64,000 nucleotides of DNA, from contig JAPVLO010000966.1 of NCBI GenBank assembly GCA_027257055.1, forward strand, positions 124,001 to 188,000, in the 5' to 3' direction. Both the position numbers and the translations under genes were made by a program. This stretch comes from Cephalopachus bancanus. Lineage: Eukaryota > Chordata > Mammalia > Primates > Tarsiidae. Shown here piece after piece: positions 1 to 11,618 of the stretch (its first letter is position 1; each line of letters opens with the position of its first letter). Below the pieces are notes generated by a model. The model was not told the origin of the DNA. It worked only from the letters and a program-made list of their open reading frames with translations, and did no database searches.

Positions 1-310
1 TTTCAATCCTTCTACAGAAGCCAAGCCAAAAAGGTGAAAGAACAGGTGAGGAAAAGGGGATTTCAGCACAGGAAGTGAAACTGAGGCAGCCTGGGGTTGA
101 GATAAGGGCAAAGATATTTTCTTGTCTTCAATTTTGCATGATCCTAGCTCCAATCCATGAAACTCTGAAGCATCAGGTCGGTTTTGTGATTTTCTAATAT
201 TTCTATGGTGCCCACCAAACACTTAGAAAGCAGTGTCCACAGACGCAGCATTGAGTAAAGCATTATAGGAGGCACAGGGAACAAAAGACAACTGGAAGGC
301 AATAAACAGA
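1..310. other. Unique intergenic sequence, no gene seen
   Basis: No recognisable gene or repeat. No ORF here has the character of a coding exon. Confidence 0.5.
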
Positions 311-324
311 GTGCTAGCTGGTTT

Positions 325-505
325 GATTTGGGGCTTCCTTACTCAAAGTGAGGTCCATGAGGTCCAGACTAGTAGCATTCACATTACCCAGGAGCTTATC
401 TGAAAGGCCAAATCTCAAACCCCACCCCAGACCTACTGACTCAGAATCTGTATTCTTAGCAAGACCCCGAGGTGATCTGTAGGTGAAAGTTTGAGAAATG
501 CTGAT
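325..505 (-). mobile_element. MER5-type hAT DNA transposon remnant
   Basis: The core CCCCACCCCAGACCTACTGA followed by TCAGAATCTG, and the ending GTTTGAGAAATGCTGAT, are the reverse complement of the MER5A pattern as I know it. It is a non-autonomous, long-dead element. The family call is from memory of the consensus. Confidence 0.75.
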
Positions 506-990
506 ATAGGCAATAAGGCAGAGTAGAGAGGCTGCTATGGGAAGCTTCATGGATGAGTTGGGTCTAGGGTGACACATGGGTCCTTTCCTTCTCTTGCTCA
601 TGTACCCTTTCTATGGGGGAGAAAGTAACACATTTCCCCTCCAGTAAGGTGAAAACATCCAGGGATGTTACTTTTGCTTTCAGGAAATCTGTAAAAGGGA
701 AATTTCAATTCATGCCACCAGCAAAGAAAATAATAGCTCATTCAATAAGCAAGGCCTTAATCTCTTAGCATGGAGGCTCTAGGTCCAGAAAAAGATTCCT
801 GTATGCACATTACATGAGCCAGACAGTCCCCCACACCCATTCCCTAAACACCTAAATACTATACCCTAAAGATCTAAACTGTAATTCACCATGTCACCCT
901 CAGCCTGCATTGAGGAGTGTTTTGTTTTAAAATTGCCCTTTGAAACACATTGCTGCATTTACTCCATGGATCTGATTAAAGATGTTCATT
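505..990. other. Unique intergenic sequence
   Basis: No gene, RNA gene or clear repeat recognised. Confidence 0.4.
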
Positions 991-991
991 G

Positions 992-1273
992 CACTGAGTA
1001 CCACATGTTCTCACTCATGAGTACCACATGTTCTCACTCATAAGCAGACCCTTATCATAAAACCCAATTATCATAACACAATCAGAAAGGGATTGGCAGT
1101 AGTGGGAAACTGCCAGGGGCGGAGTTGGAGGCACACCTCATCCATAAGGGTAACTGATCTCAAACCAGTTGAAGTGGAGACCAAAGTGAGGCCCAAACTT
1201 TATCTACACAATGGCCATTTGTATACCTAACCCTGAGTTAGGTACCCCACAACTTTAAAATAAAAATTTTTTT
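992..1273 (+). mobile_element. L1 3' end (young lineage-specific L1)
   Basis: It holds the end of ORF2 and the 3' UTR only. The landmarks are ACCACATGTTCTCACTCAT, the GGGATTGGCAGTAGTGGGAAAC block, and an ending like CATTTGTATACCTAACCCTGA before an A-rich tail. The same 3' end recurs near 13.5, 35.1, 38.9 and 40.5 kb. The copy is 5' truncated and begins in a 23-bp tandem duplication. An Alu has landed in its A-rich tail. Confidence 0.8.
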
Positions 1274-1288
1274 AAAAAGATTGCACCA

Positions 1289-1574
1289 AGCCGGGCTTGG
1301 TGGCTCAGCCTGTAATCCCGCGCCTTTGGGTGGCTGAGGTGAGTGGATTGCCTGAGCCTGCGGGTTCGAGACCTGCCTGGGCAGCGAGACCTCATCTCTA
1401 CAATAAATTAAAAAATCAGCCGGGCGTGGTAGCGCATGCCTGTAATTCCAGCTACTCGGAAGGCTGAGGCAGAAGGATCGCCGGGGCCCAGAGGGTCGAG
1501 GCTGCGGTGGCCGGGAGCGGCCACTGCACTCCAGTCTGGGCGACAGAGTGAGACTCCAACTAAAAAAAAAAAAA
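1289..1574 (+). mobile_element. Alu dimer, 5-bp-deletion subfamily
   Basis: The left arm starts near CCGGGCTTGGTGGCTCAG, then the middle A-rich linker, the right arm CCGGGCGTGGTAGCGC, and a poly(A) tail. The target-site duplication AAAAAGATTGCACCA lies at 1274-1288 and 1575-1589. The left arm reads GGGCAGCGAGACC where other local copies read GGGCAACTTGGCGAGACC. Confidence 0.95.
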
Positions 1575-1589
1575 AAAAAGATTGCACCA

Positions 1590-2135
1590 GTAGTTGCACC
1601 AGTAGTTGCTCTAAGATACATGTTAACAGCTGCTACAGAAAAACAAGAAAAAAAAAGAAAGAAGTTGAAAATATTCTTCTGCGCTCCAGAAGCTCTGGAA
1701 GCTGGTTTGTTGCCATGAGACTTGCAGAGACTTTAACACACTAATATGGGACTCTCCAAGGAGGGAGTCTGTGGGAGGGACTTTCCAAACTTATGTAGCC
1801 ACTTTTTTCAAGATTGTCTTGTGTAAATACTTCAGAACAGGCTTCCTCGCTTGCATGTCTTCTCAAAGAATACCTGTAGAGGACATTTTTCTTCTTGACT
1901 CAAGCACCAAGAATGTCTGAGGAACTACCTTGCCTGGTTTCATGAGTCCTGAAATGTGCTTTGCTCTTTGTACTGTTTACTAGAAAGCTGAAAGCCAATT
2001 TGTTGCAGGACCTCAGTGAGTGTTCTGGACCTTGGAGCACACCCTCTGTGGCCAGATTTGCTGATGTTCCCTTGTTTTCTTCCATTTCTCATCTCTTTAT
2101 TTTAAATATTTTCTTGGCATCTCTCTTATTTGTAA
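1590..2135. other. Unique intergenic sequence
   Basis: No gene or clear repeat recognised. Confidence 0.4.
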
Positions 2136-2139
2136 GTCA

Positions 2140-2255
2140 CATTGCATCTTTTTCCAAACAAAAATTCAGAGAGGCTAAATGATTTGCCCAAAGTCACAGC
2201 ATACCCGTGAGGAATGCAAGATTCAGACTCAGTTCTGCCAGTTTTGAAAACCTAA
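2140..2255 (+). repeat. MIR SINE fragment
   Basis: The stretch TTCAGAGAGGCTAAATGATT, then TTGCCCAAAGTCACAGC and a diverged CAGACTCAGTTCTGCC, matches the MIR core pattern (gag-aggttaag-ttgcccaaggtcacac). Confidence 0.7.
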
Positions 2256-2665
2256 GTGTCCCCATGCTTCCTCCCTTGTCTTGTGTGGGACTCATGAATG
2301 ACCTGAGTATGTGGGTGACTCTGGGGGTTGGTTGGGAAATAACCATTACTGAATAACAATGATCTGACCTAATCATTCCCTCTTCCTATGCTTGTGACTC
2401 GCTGCCTCACCTCCTCCACACCCACCCTATAGTACCCCTTCCTTACTTTCCAAAACTCTTCATCAATTCCCCAAGTCCAAGACCCATATTCTACAACTCA
2501 CAACTCCAGCCTGTGTGTTTCTAAATAACCACATATATCAGAACAGTGTACTAATAGCCATGACAGCAGGGGTGAGTGGCATTCTAGTCTATTGCACCTG
2601 AGAATGTCCCATGCCTGTATGCAGCAATAGCCCAGCCACAGGAGCTGAGCATGGCCTTGTTAACA

Positions 2666-2742
<77 letters not shown>
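2666..2742 (+). repeat. Compound microsatellite (TC)n(AC)n
   Basis: About 30 bases of TC repeat are followed by about 42 bases of AC repeat with few interruptions. Confidence 0.98.
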
Positions 2743-2746
<4 letters not shown>

Positions 2747-3540
2747 GCTGCTCATCCATCTCTTTGAAGTGAAGCTCTCTTCCCTGTGGCTGCCACACAG
2801 GCTCCAGATGGCTGGACCACTGCCAGCTTCATATCTGCATTCCAGGCAGGAAGAAAAAGGACAAGAAGCAGCAGCAATTATCAGGAAGGAAATATTTCCC
2901 AGGAATTCCCCCACAGACTCCACATTGGTCTCATTGGCCAGGAAAGTGCCACATGGCCGACGCTAGCTGCAGAGGAGGCTGTCTTGAGTATGATCATGGT
3001 TAGTAAGGAAGGAGAGATGGGTTTGGGGTGATCTGCCACACTAGAGAGGGTACCCCAAATGTCTGGGTTGAGTACTGGGTGCAGAAAACAGGCAGCAGGA
3101 ACTGGTAAGGAGGGCACCAGTGTCAAGTGGATGGGATGGTCATTTAAAGAAATGCAGTGGTCACAGTGTGGCACCTCTAGACTCCTTTCTGGTGTTGAAG
3201 GGCTGCAAGTGCTGCTGGCACCCCCTCAGCTATCAGCCTTCTTTGGGAATCATGTTGGTTGAAATGAGTCACCTGACCCCAAGTCATGCCACCTTCCAGG
3301 GCAGCCCTCATCCACAGCTTCATCTGTGCGTATCTCTACAGGCCCATCCCAGCCCCAGAGCACCCCGTGGAGTCAGCTGAGGCTCTGATACTGCAGGGGC
3401 CTATGTGGCAGCCCCACTCTTCCCTCTCCTCACTTCCTCCCCTCCCTCTCACCACCCTAGGGCACTCCTGATAAACACCCAGCAGGCTGATCTCCCCCAG
3501 GCCACAGCCTGCACCAAGAAGCAAACCACTCTTTCTCCTT
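2743..3540. other. Unique intergenic sequence
   Basis: GC-richer than its surroundings. Several short overlapping ORFs lie on both strands, but none has a recognisable domain, and I see no splice structure joining them. Confidence 0.4.
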
Positions 3541-3544
3541 CTAG

Positions 3545-3985
3545 TTCAACCTCACAGGCACCTGCTGAGCACAGGGTGTTGGGAGGGCCTGAGCCAGGTG
3601 CTGGGAGTGGAGGGGATGGGTGAATCCAAACATAGTAAGATCAGTCCCCACCTTCAAGGACCTCACAGTCAAGCACAGTGGAGCTGGGCAAACAAGTGAC
3701 TCAGAGACAAGACGAAAGACAGACAAATGCAAGGGGCAGTGGCCGCTCAAAGGAGGAAGATGTTATAAATGGTTTGGACAGGAAGTAGGGAGAGATGAGG
3801 AAATCTGGAGGTGCTCTATGGGAGAGGGAGAGTTTGACAAGCCTTTGAAGGACGACTGGGACAGAGCAGCTCTCCAGACAGAACCAGCACAAGCAAAGGC
3901 ACAGACGACAGGGGCATGAGACATGTCCAGATGGCAACAGTCCCAGTTTGGCTAGAATAGAAAGTGAAATAGAGCACAAGAACGT
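3545..3985 (-). mobile_element. L2 LINE fragment (antisense)
   Basis: The order of motifs (accttcaaggacctcacagtc, then gagtttgacaagcctttgaaggacgac, then ccagcacaagcaaaggcacagacg) resembles the reverse complement of the L2 3' region. It is an old LINE relic with no intact coding. Confidence 0.55.
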
Positions 3986-3989
3986 GAGC

Positions 3990-4195
3990 GGCCCAGTTAG
4001 ACAGTTCTAGGCTCAGTTCCCAGTTCTGCCCTCTCAGAGAGAGGGACGTCAGACACATAACTTCACTTCTCACAGCCACTTTTTTCTCATCTGTAGATCA
4101 GGCATTATAACATCCCCCTCTCCAGTGGATCATTGCCAAGACTGAATAGTTAAAATATGTAAAGCACTACACAGACAGCTGGAAGAGCAAGAGCC
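3990..4195 (-). repeat. MIR SINE (antisense)
   Basis: The pattern cagttctgccct ... acataacttcacttctcacagcc ... ttttctcatctgtagatcagg ... aatatgtaaagcac is the reverse complement of MIR. Confidence 0.75.
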
Positions 4196-4217
4196 TCAAT
4201 CAATACTCTCATTTTTT

Positions 4218-4505
4218 TTTTTTTTTTTTTTGAGTTGGAGTCTCACTCAGTCACCCAGACTGGAGTGCAGTGGCCGCTCCCGGCCACCGCAGCCTCGACC
4301 TGCTGGGCTCTGGCGATCCTTCCTCCTCAGCCTTCTGAGTAGCTGGAATTACAGGCATGTGCTACCACACCCGGCTGATTTTTTGATTTATTGTAGAGAT
4401 GAGGTCTCGCTGCCCAGGCAGGTCTCGAACCCGCGAGCTCAGGCAATCCACTCACCTCAGCCTCCCAAAGGCACGGGATTACAGGTTGAGCCACCGAGCC
4501 CGGCT
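4218..4505 (-). mobile_element. Alu dimer, antisense, 5-bp-deletion subfamily
   Basis: A poly(T) head leads to GAGTTGGAGTCTCACTC and ends GCCACCGAGCCCGGC. The short duplication TCATTTTTT is at 4209-4217 and 4506-4514. It carries CTCGCTGCCC, the same 5-bp deletion as the Alus at 1289 and 21218. Confidence 0.93.
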
Positions 4506-4547
4506 TCATTTTTTATTATATAAGCAGAAATATCGAGGCTACTTCTT

Positions 4548-5153
4548 TTTTTTTTTTTTTAGTTTTAAAAAATAGAAAGCTTATTTTTAAAAAGTTTACA
4601 CATCAGTCACAAAATTCCACTTGAAGCGAGTCTTTAAATTTACTCATGAAAACATCATTTTAGTTGGAGTTCAGCCACAAGTTTGGATAGTGTTCTCCAT
4701 AGATCTCTCAGACTTCTGTATATCTTGTGGTCAGAGGTGATAACTGCTTTTTTGTTCTAGACTAGCTTTTCAAGAATGGTTATACAGATAACCGCCTTGG
4801 AAGATACAGTGTCTCCCTTCAAAGCAAAAGGCAGTCATTTCTGCTGCTTATTATAAAGAGATCTGGGTTATCTAAGCTTAAACTTCTTCAGCTATAATGC
4901 AAATCTACTGTGTGTTCAGCATTCACCTTGGTCCTTTGGTGTAAAGTTCATGGAACTTGATGGTCTTGGGAGAGGAGCAGGGGCATTACTGCAAACACGA
5001 AACCTGTGCCACTTGCTATACTGAGAACAACAAATTATTTTTGTCTCTCACCCAGGAATTTCATGTCTCTGCCAGTATTCATGAAACTGTGGAAGGTTAA
5101 CTTCTTGGCTTGCAAGTAGTGTAAAAGTCAATCCTTCAAACTCCTTAACAATA
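4548..5153 (-). pseudogene. Unidentified processed retrocopy with poly(A) tail
   Basis: A roughly 600-bp segment is flanked by GAGGCTACTTCTT (4535-4547 and 5154-5166), with one more matching pair of bases just outside across a single mismatch. On the minus strand it ends in an A-rich tail (the T run from 4548). These are the marks of an mRNA copied by L1 machinery. Read on the minus strand from 5153, an open frame runs with one internal stop. It includes QFHEYWQRHEIPG and, after the stop, QYSKWHRFRVCSNAP, ending at a TGA at 4916-4918. About 350 bases follow that look like a 3' UTR. I do not recognise the parent gene. The frame could be chance, but insertion by retroposition is well supported. 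Confidence 0.65.
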
Positions 5154-5164
5154 GAGGCTACTTC

Positions 5165-5365
5165 TTAAGCCAGTGGTTTTCAAAGCCAGATCCCCAACCA
5201 GCAGCATCCTATTAACTAAGATCCTTTAGGAATGCAGATATCAGAACCCAAACTAGACCTACTGAGTCAGAAATTCTGGGAGTGGCTTCCAGCAATATGT
5301 TTCAACAAGCCCTTCTAAAGGAGCTGAGGTGCATTAAAACTCAAAAACTTCTGGATTAAGGCAAC
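5165..5365. mobile_element. MER5-like DNA transposon remnant
   Basis: CCAGTGGTTTTCAAAGCCAG at the left, ACCTACTGAGTCAGAAATTC in the centre, and the general length fit a diverged MER5-group element. Confidence 0.6.
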
Positions 5366-5369
5366 AAAG

Positions 5370-5765
5370 GAATTTATTCTACAGGTCCTTCATGGAATTT
5401 AAAAACAGGGGGTGCAGTAGAGGCTCAAAAATGGGCGACTGACAGAAATGGGAGATAGGGGAACCAGGATTCTCTTCCTCCTTCTCTCTTCTCTACTGTT
5501 CTCTTATCCTCTGCCTTTCTCTTCTGGTGGCTGCAAATACTCTTCTTTATGTCTTCCACAAGCTGAGGATTTCTGCCAAACGATGCCAGACTAAGAGGCT
5601 GCAATCTTAGTCTCCACTCCAGGTCATCTGGGGGCAGCTCATTGGTCCAGCTAGCGTCTCATCCCACACCTGGATGGATTCACGTGATTTGGGGCTGAGA
5701 TACTTAGTTTGAGCTTGGGAAAGAGGTCAAGCTGAGACTAGGAAATTCAGGAGCTTTGAGTGTAG
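5370..5765. other. Unique intergenic sequence
   Basis: No gene or clear repeat recognised. Confidence 0.4.
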
Positions 5766-5767
5766 TT

Positions 5768-5935
5768 CCATAGAACAGTGTTTCTCAAAGTGTGATCCCC
5801 AGACCAGCAGTAATCGGCCACACAATGTCAGAAATGCAGTCTTGGGCCCCTCCCACCCCAGACATACTGAACCTGAAACTCTGGGTGACTTTGTCAATCT
5901 GTGCTTTAACAAGGACAAATTAGAGAGCCACTCTC
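5768..5935. mobile_element. MER5-like DNA transposon remnant
   Basis: CAGTGTTTCTCAAAGTGTGA starts the element. CCCACCCCAGACATACTGAA and TTAACAAGGACA follow, as expected for MER5. Confidence 0.65.
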
Positions 5936-6109
5936 AGGGAAGGCACAGAAAGAGGTCAGAAAACCCATCTGATTAGAATGACAAATCATTTCTGTAGCCA
6001 TGACCATCTTTCACCCTTAGAGTCATCAGAAGGTAAAGCACACTGGGTAGTGGCTCTCCTTTATTTTTCTTCTTTAATGCACAGTGCACACAATAAGAAA
6101 CAATTTCCA

Positions 6110-6255
6110 AAACACCACAGACTATTAGAGCTGGGGTAGGGCCCAATCTCCCTCTTTACTTTTGGGGACACTGAGGTCCCAAAGTGTAGCATGCAGAGTC
6201 AATGTCTCATTTATTGTCAGAGACAGAACTGAAGTTAAGGCCACTCACCTTCAAG
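6110..6255 (+). repeat. MIR-like SINE fragment
   Basis: TTAGAGCTGGGGTAGGGCCC, then GGGGACACTGAGGTCCC and CAGAGACAGAACTGAAG, has the spacing of an old MIR-type element. Diverged, so family uncertain. Confidence 0.45.
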
Positions 6256-7940
6256 CACTCATGATAAAAAATGGAGTTTTTCTAAGTCAAAGAGAAAAGT
6301 AACTAAGAAAGCAGATTAAAATGAAGTCATATGAGACCCACATGAACAATGAAAAGCAACTCAGATCCCACCAGGAAGGCTAGGCAGCATCAGGGCTGCA
6401 GCTACAGTGTCACTTTGTAGAATCCCAAACCAAATGATCAACCCCCACATCCATGGTCAAGCCTCAAATTCCATCATTATGATTACTAAGAGTTTTTTCA
6501 CTCACCACAAACCAAGTAAACCTAAACCCACTGCCACCTCAAAACTAGAATGTTCAAGGCTTTAACCAGAAAGAGAAGGAGAGGAGAGGAAGGAGGCATT
6601 AGTAGAGCCGTAACAAAAGGTAAGGACAGCTCCAAAGTTTTTTTATTTAAGTAGGTCTGTGAAGTACCCAACAGGGGAAAAATAGCTAAAACGCTGCATA
6701 CAGGGTTGTGAAAATTACCTCCTTCAAATTCTGCTTTCCATGAAACTGCAAAAAGAGAGATATTCTTGGCAGTTAGTGTGTCAGCCTTAATAAAAGGAAG
6801 TGGCAAGTCCAGTCTGCATCAGGGTGGATCAGCATGGCCTCTGTGGAATGAAAAAGAGGTCAGCAGATGACAAAAATTAAAATTAACAGGGATAAAACAG
6901 AGGAACCAGACTGAACCAAAACAAAGAGATCTTTGTTTGCTCTTAGCTATGGGTTTTACCAAGATATGGATTAGAAGGGGTGGGTAAGGACAATTGTCCA
7001 GGCTGTGCCCTAAAAAAGCATATCGCTCCTGCCAGCGGGGCGGGAAATCCGTCAGGTGCTCTCTTCATCAAGTCACACTCAGACCAGCCCGGATGCAGGA
7101 GTGGGGTGAATGTTCTTAACCTCGTAAGCCCTGCAATGGCCTTGGGTTATAAATGACAGAATCACACCACTTGTCTTATGATATTTGTTCTTTGATGGAT
7201 GGATGCTCAGATTAACTGTTGGCAGCCCATACATTTCAAGGAATGACTTGAGTCTTAAAATAATTCCCTTATTTTTTTCGTAATCTCCCAGACTCAGGAG
7301 ACCCAATCAGCCATTTGGAGTCAATGGCTTGGTGCCCAGAGAGAGTAGAATGAGAATCTCCCCTCATGGAATGACATAAGGGAACAGATAGAACCCCTTT
7401 TATGATGAAGCACCAATTACATGGCAGTTCTTTCTTTTCTTTTTTTAAATTCTGAAGCCTGAGTCAAACTTGCCCTTATTATTTTTTAAAAAATTTATCG
7501 TTTGTTTCTGAAACTACTTTTCTCAAGAACCTTCGAGATTTGCTGATGTGTTTGAGGCTTTGCCTTCTTACCCCATTCCATGATAATTCTGTGCTTCCTT
7601 TGACTAGAAATGGTCACGTGCCTTCACTTTTTAGAAATCCTTCCCTAGCATCAACTCTCTAAATGGTCAAAATTGAACAAACAGAAATAGTAGTGGTCTC
7701 CTCACTTCAACAAGGAACAGGAAAGAAGTGCTTGCCTGAAAAGGAGAAGCTCGTTTTCAACAAGCACAAAGTAGAGGAGATGACTTGTTTGCTGTTTGAA
7801 AATTTGGAACTCACCCAACTGGAGTGAGGACAGTGCTGCACATGGGTTTAGTATCAGTAGAGTGACCTGGGCCATGTTCACGATCTGATCACTTATGCCC
7901 ACTACCATTGCTACTGCCTTGTCCAAGCCGCAGGTGTACA
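6256..7940. other. Unique intergenic sequence
   Basis: About 1.7 kb with no recognised gene, RNA gene or repeat. The small ORFs lack features of real proteins. Confidence 0.4.
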
Positions 7941-7944
7941 TCAG

Positions 7945-8195
7945 GTGGGGCCTGTTGCCTGTTTTCCTCCTCTGTTCTTGCCTTAGCAGACTAGGCTCAG
8001 TGCATGCAGCAGCCAGAGCAATCCTGGTGAAACATCCATCCCGTCACCACCTACAGCCCTCTAATAGCTTCCCAGCTGATTTCTAGTAAAGAGCAGAGCC
8101 CTTTCCACATGTCCTGACCACCAACCCCCACTCTGCCTTGAGTCCCTCTGTCTTTGCTTCCTCTGCTCTAGCCTCTTTGCTATTTCTCTGTACAC
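7945..8195 (+). mobile_element. L2 LINE fragment
   Basis: The run gcagcagccagagcaatcctg ... ctctaatagcttccca ... cctctgtctttgcttcctctgctc follows the L2 3' coding order. Confidence 0.55.
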
Positions 8196-8224
8196 ACACA
8201 GAAATTTCTCTAGGCCAGATGTAT

Positions 8225-9130
8225 ATCTAAAAATGGAAGTGCTGAAGCAGGGCATCGCTACAGTTTCTCGATATTGCCAAATTTCCTACAAATGGGTTTG
8301 CTAATTTAAATTCCTACCCACATTGTGGGAGAGGGTAGGCTTTTCCACATTCTCTTCAACTCTTGGTATTGTCAGACTTCTTAATTTTGACTAATCAGCT
8401 GGGTAGGAAATGTGAACCCAGCACTTCCATTTACATTTTCTTGGTTATGATGGAAGATTAGCATATTTTCATGTTTGTTGGTCATTTGTGTTTTCTATTT
8501 TGGAAATCTGCTGGGAGAGAGAGGAAATTGAGATAATTCAGTTTCTTTAAAAGTTTATTCGGTTTATTTTCCATGAGTTGATTTTGGCAATATATAATCA
8601 TGTAGAAAAGTATTTGTTTCATCCAAATTTTCAAGTGTATTGGTATAAAGTTGCTCCAGGTGTTCTCTAGGGTGTCTGTCCTCTGTTCTATTTAGTTGTG
8701 CCTTTTTGTTGTTGTTGCTAATGTTACTTATTTGTACCTTTCCTCATTTTTTTCCTTCATCAGTCTTGCAGAGAGTGGGATAAGTAAGCCTATGAATAAC
8801 CCAACCAAGCTATGACAAGAAGGTTCAGCTTTCAGAATCTTTTAGAGTTCAGAATTAAGGATCGCAGACTATGGATCCATGCTTTCATTTCCATTCAGGT
8901 CTAAATATTTTGTAATGCTTGTTCTGCTTTCACTCTTAACTCATAAGGCATTCAGAAATTTAGTTTTAGCTTCTAAAAACATGTTCTTTTGATTTTTTTT
9001 ATCATCTATATGAAGATGATTTGTAATTTAATAAATTGTGGTCAGAACATGTGGTTTGTATGATATAATTTCTTTCAAATTTGCTAATAACACTATTATA
9101 AATCTGTACGTGGTCAGCTGTCATAAAAGT
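8225..9130 (-). mobile_element. Old L1M fragment (antisense)
   Basis: Phrases such as attgccaaatttcctacaaatgg, ttgttggtcatttgtgttttc and aattgtggtcagaacatgtgg are the reverse complement of old L1 sequence. No open reading frame survives. Confidence 0.65.
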
Positions 9131-9950
9131 TCCATGTATAGTCTCTGTTTCAGAACTTCTCAGCTGGCAGGCCATGAATGGGCCATGGGTGAATTGTAAT
9201 GCATTGGAGTTCCCTGGCTCAGGAAGCTCCCTGGTCTTCTCCCACTACCCCACAGCTTGCACAAATAGCTCATTCACTCTTGTGACTCTAAGGTATGTGC
9301 TGAGACCAAGTCAGCTGCAGAGCTCCCAGCCACCCATCCAGGACCAGGAGTCTGGGGAAGAAGGAGGTTGTTCATGTTCCAGGGACCCAGAAACTTGGCA
9401 CACAGCCCAGGACTCTAGTAGAGTTGGGGACCAGGGTGGCACAGTCAGGGCTCCTGGCCAACATACATATACCTCCAGGCAGCTGCATCCTCTCTCTGCC
9501 TTACATATTTTTATCTCTTTTATTCATTTATAGCTGATGTGCCTTTTTAGTGGTATCCAAAGCAGCTGCAGGGGTAACTATTCTAACAATATAGGAATGA
9601 TTTGTAAAGTAGAGTTGCATCATTAAAAACTCCTAATATAAAACATTTGGTACCTTGATATTCATCTGTATTTCCATATTTTAAGAAATTTTAATATATT
9701 TGCTAATGAAAGAGAACTATTAGATTCTTTAAATATAATTTCAACTGTTGCAAAATATCTAGTAATTCTAAATATTCTGCTTTACCTTTTATCACCTGCT
9801 TATATAAATAAAGCTTCTCGTTCATCATGATTATCAAGAAATTGAAAATATTGTCAATAAAAATCTTGGTCTGGAATATGCATTGCAATTTCAAGCATAA
9901 ACACGATAAAGGCTTTTGTCTGTGGGAGCAACCTCATTTCTCATTTAAAA
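9131..9950. other. Unique intergenic sequence, AT-rich on the right
   Basis: No gene recognised. A 119-residue ORF at 9174-9533 has no recognisable domain and no conserved look, so I do not call it. Confidence 0.4.
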
Positions 9951-10892
9951 ATCAATTGCCTGGAATACTTTCAATAGGATTGGTATCAGCTCCTCCTTGT
10001 ATGTTTTGTAGAATTCTGCTGGAAAGCTATCTGGTCCAGGACTTTTTTTATTTTTTATTTTTTGTAGGTAGTTTTCTTATGACATAGTTGATTTCCTGGA
10101 TTGTTATTGGTCTATTTGGGGCCTCAATTTCTTCTTGTTTCAACATGGGTAGGTTATGTGATGTCAGAAAGTCCTCCATTTCATTTAGGTTTTTGAGTTT
10201 GTTTCCATACAAGTGTGCATAGTAATCTCTGATAATCTTTTGTATTTCTTTGGGGTCAGTTGTGACTTGATCTTTTGCATTTCTGATTGTGCTTATTTGA
10301 GCTTTTTCTCTCTTTTTCTTGGTCAGTCTAGCTAGGGGTCCACTAATCTTGTTTATCCTTTCAAAGAACCAGCTTTTTGTTTCATTTATTTTTTTGTATT
10401 ATACTTTTGTCTTCTATGTCCTGTATTTGGGTTTTTATTCTGGTGATCTGGAGTCTTCTGCTGAAGTTAAAGTTTTAGTGGTCTTGCTTTTCCAGCTTCC
10501 TTAGGTGATTTGTTAGGCTGTTAGCTTATGATCTTTCCATTTTCTGTAGGTGTATTCATAGAGATATGAATTCCCCTCTTAGTACTACTTTCATGGCATC
10601 CCAGAAATTTTGGTAAGATGTTTCTTCATTTTCATTTGTTTCCAGTAATCTTTTAACTTCTATTTTGATTTCCATGTTAACCCAGGAGTTGCTCAGCATC
10701 ATGCTGTTTAGTGTCCGTGTCTTTCTACAGATTCAACACAATACCCATTAGATTACCAGCAACATTCTTCTCAGACCTGGAAACAACAATATAGGAATTC
10801 ACATAGAAACATAAGCAACCATGAATAGCCAAAACAATCCTCAGCAAAAAAAAAAAAAAAAAAAAAAGCAGGAGGTATCACACTCAGATATA

Positions 10893-11592
10893 CAGTTGTC
10901 AGATATACAGTTGGCAAATATTTTTTCCCAGTCTGTGGGCTGTCTTCCTGCTCTCTTGATGACTTCTATGGCTTTGCAGAAGCTTGTCAGTTTGATGAGG
11001 GTCCCACTTGTCTATCTTATCTCTTACGGCATGGGCACTCGGAGTTTTGACCAGAAATTGGTTGCCAGTTCCAATTTCCATAAGAAACTTTAAAATTTAT
11101 TATAAAGCTACAATAATCAAAACAGCCTGGTAGTGGTATAAGAACAGGTATGTAGACCAATGGAACAGGATAGAGATTCCAGAAGCAAAACCTCAATTTC
11201 TCAACCAACTCATCTTTGACAAAGCATCAACCACTGAGGAGAGGAAAACCCATTCAGCAAATGGTGCTGGGAAAACTGACTTACCACATACAGATTAAAA
11301 CAAGAACCCTATCTATCACCATACACAAAAATCAACTCTAAATGGATCAAAGACCTACACATAAAACTTCAAACTATAAGAAACTTAGAAATGTAGGAGA
11401 CACCCTTACGGAAATTGGAACTGGCAACCAATTTCTGGTCAAAACCCTGAGTGCCCATGCCGTAAGAGATAAGATAGACAAGTGGGACCCTCATCAAACT
11501 GACAAGCTTCTGCAAAGCCATAGAAGTCATCAAGAGAGCAGGAAGACAGCCCACAGACTGGGAAAAAATATTTGTCAACTGTATATCTGACA
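10893..11592. repeat. Long inverted repeat inside the L1 (about 190-bp arms)
   Basis: Arms at about 10893-11085 and 11400-11592 are reverse complements with only about four mismatches that I can count. Their spacer is about 315 bp. Both encode nearly the same 58-residue ORF2 stretch, including [20 protein letters not shown]. Confidence 0.9.
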
Positions 11593-11618
11593 AAGACCTA
11601 ACATTTAGGATCTACAAG

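Noticed and set aside
9174..9533. 119-residue ORF in unique DNA
   Set aside because: No domain, no splice context and no homology I can recall. Chance ORFs of this length are expected in 64 kb.
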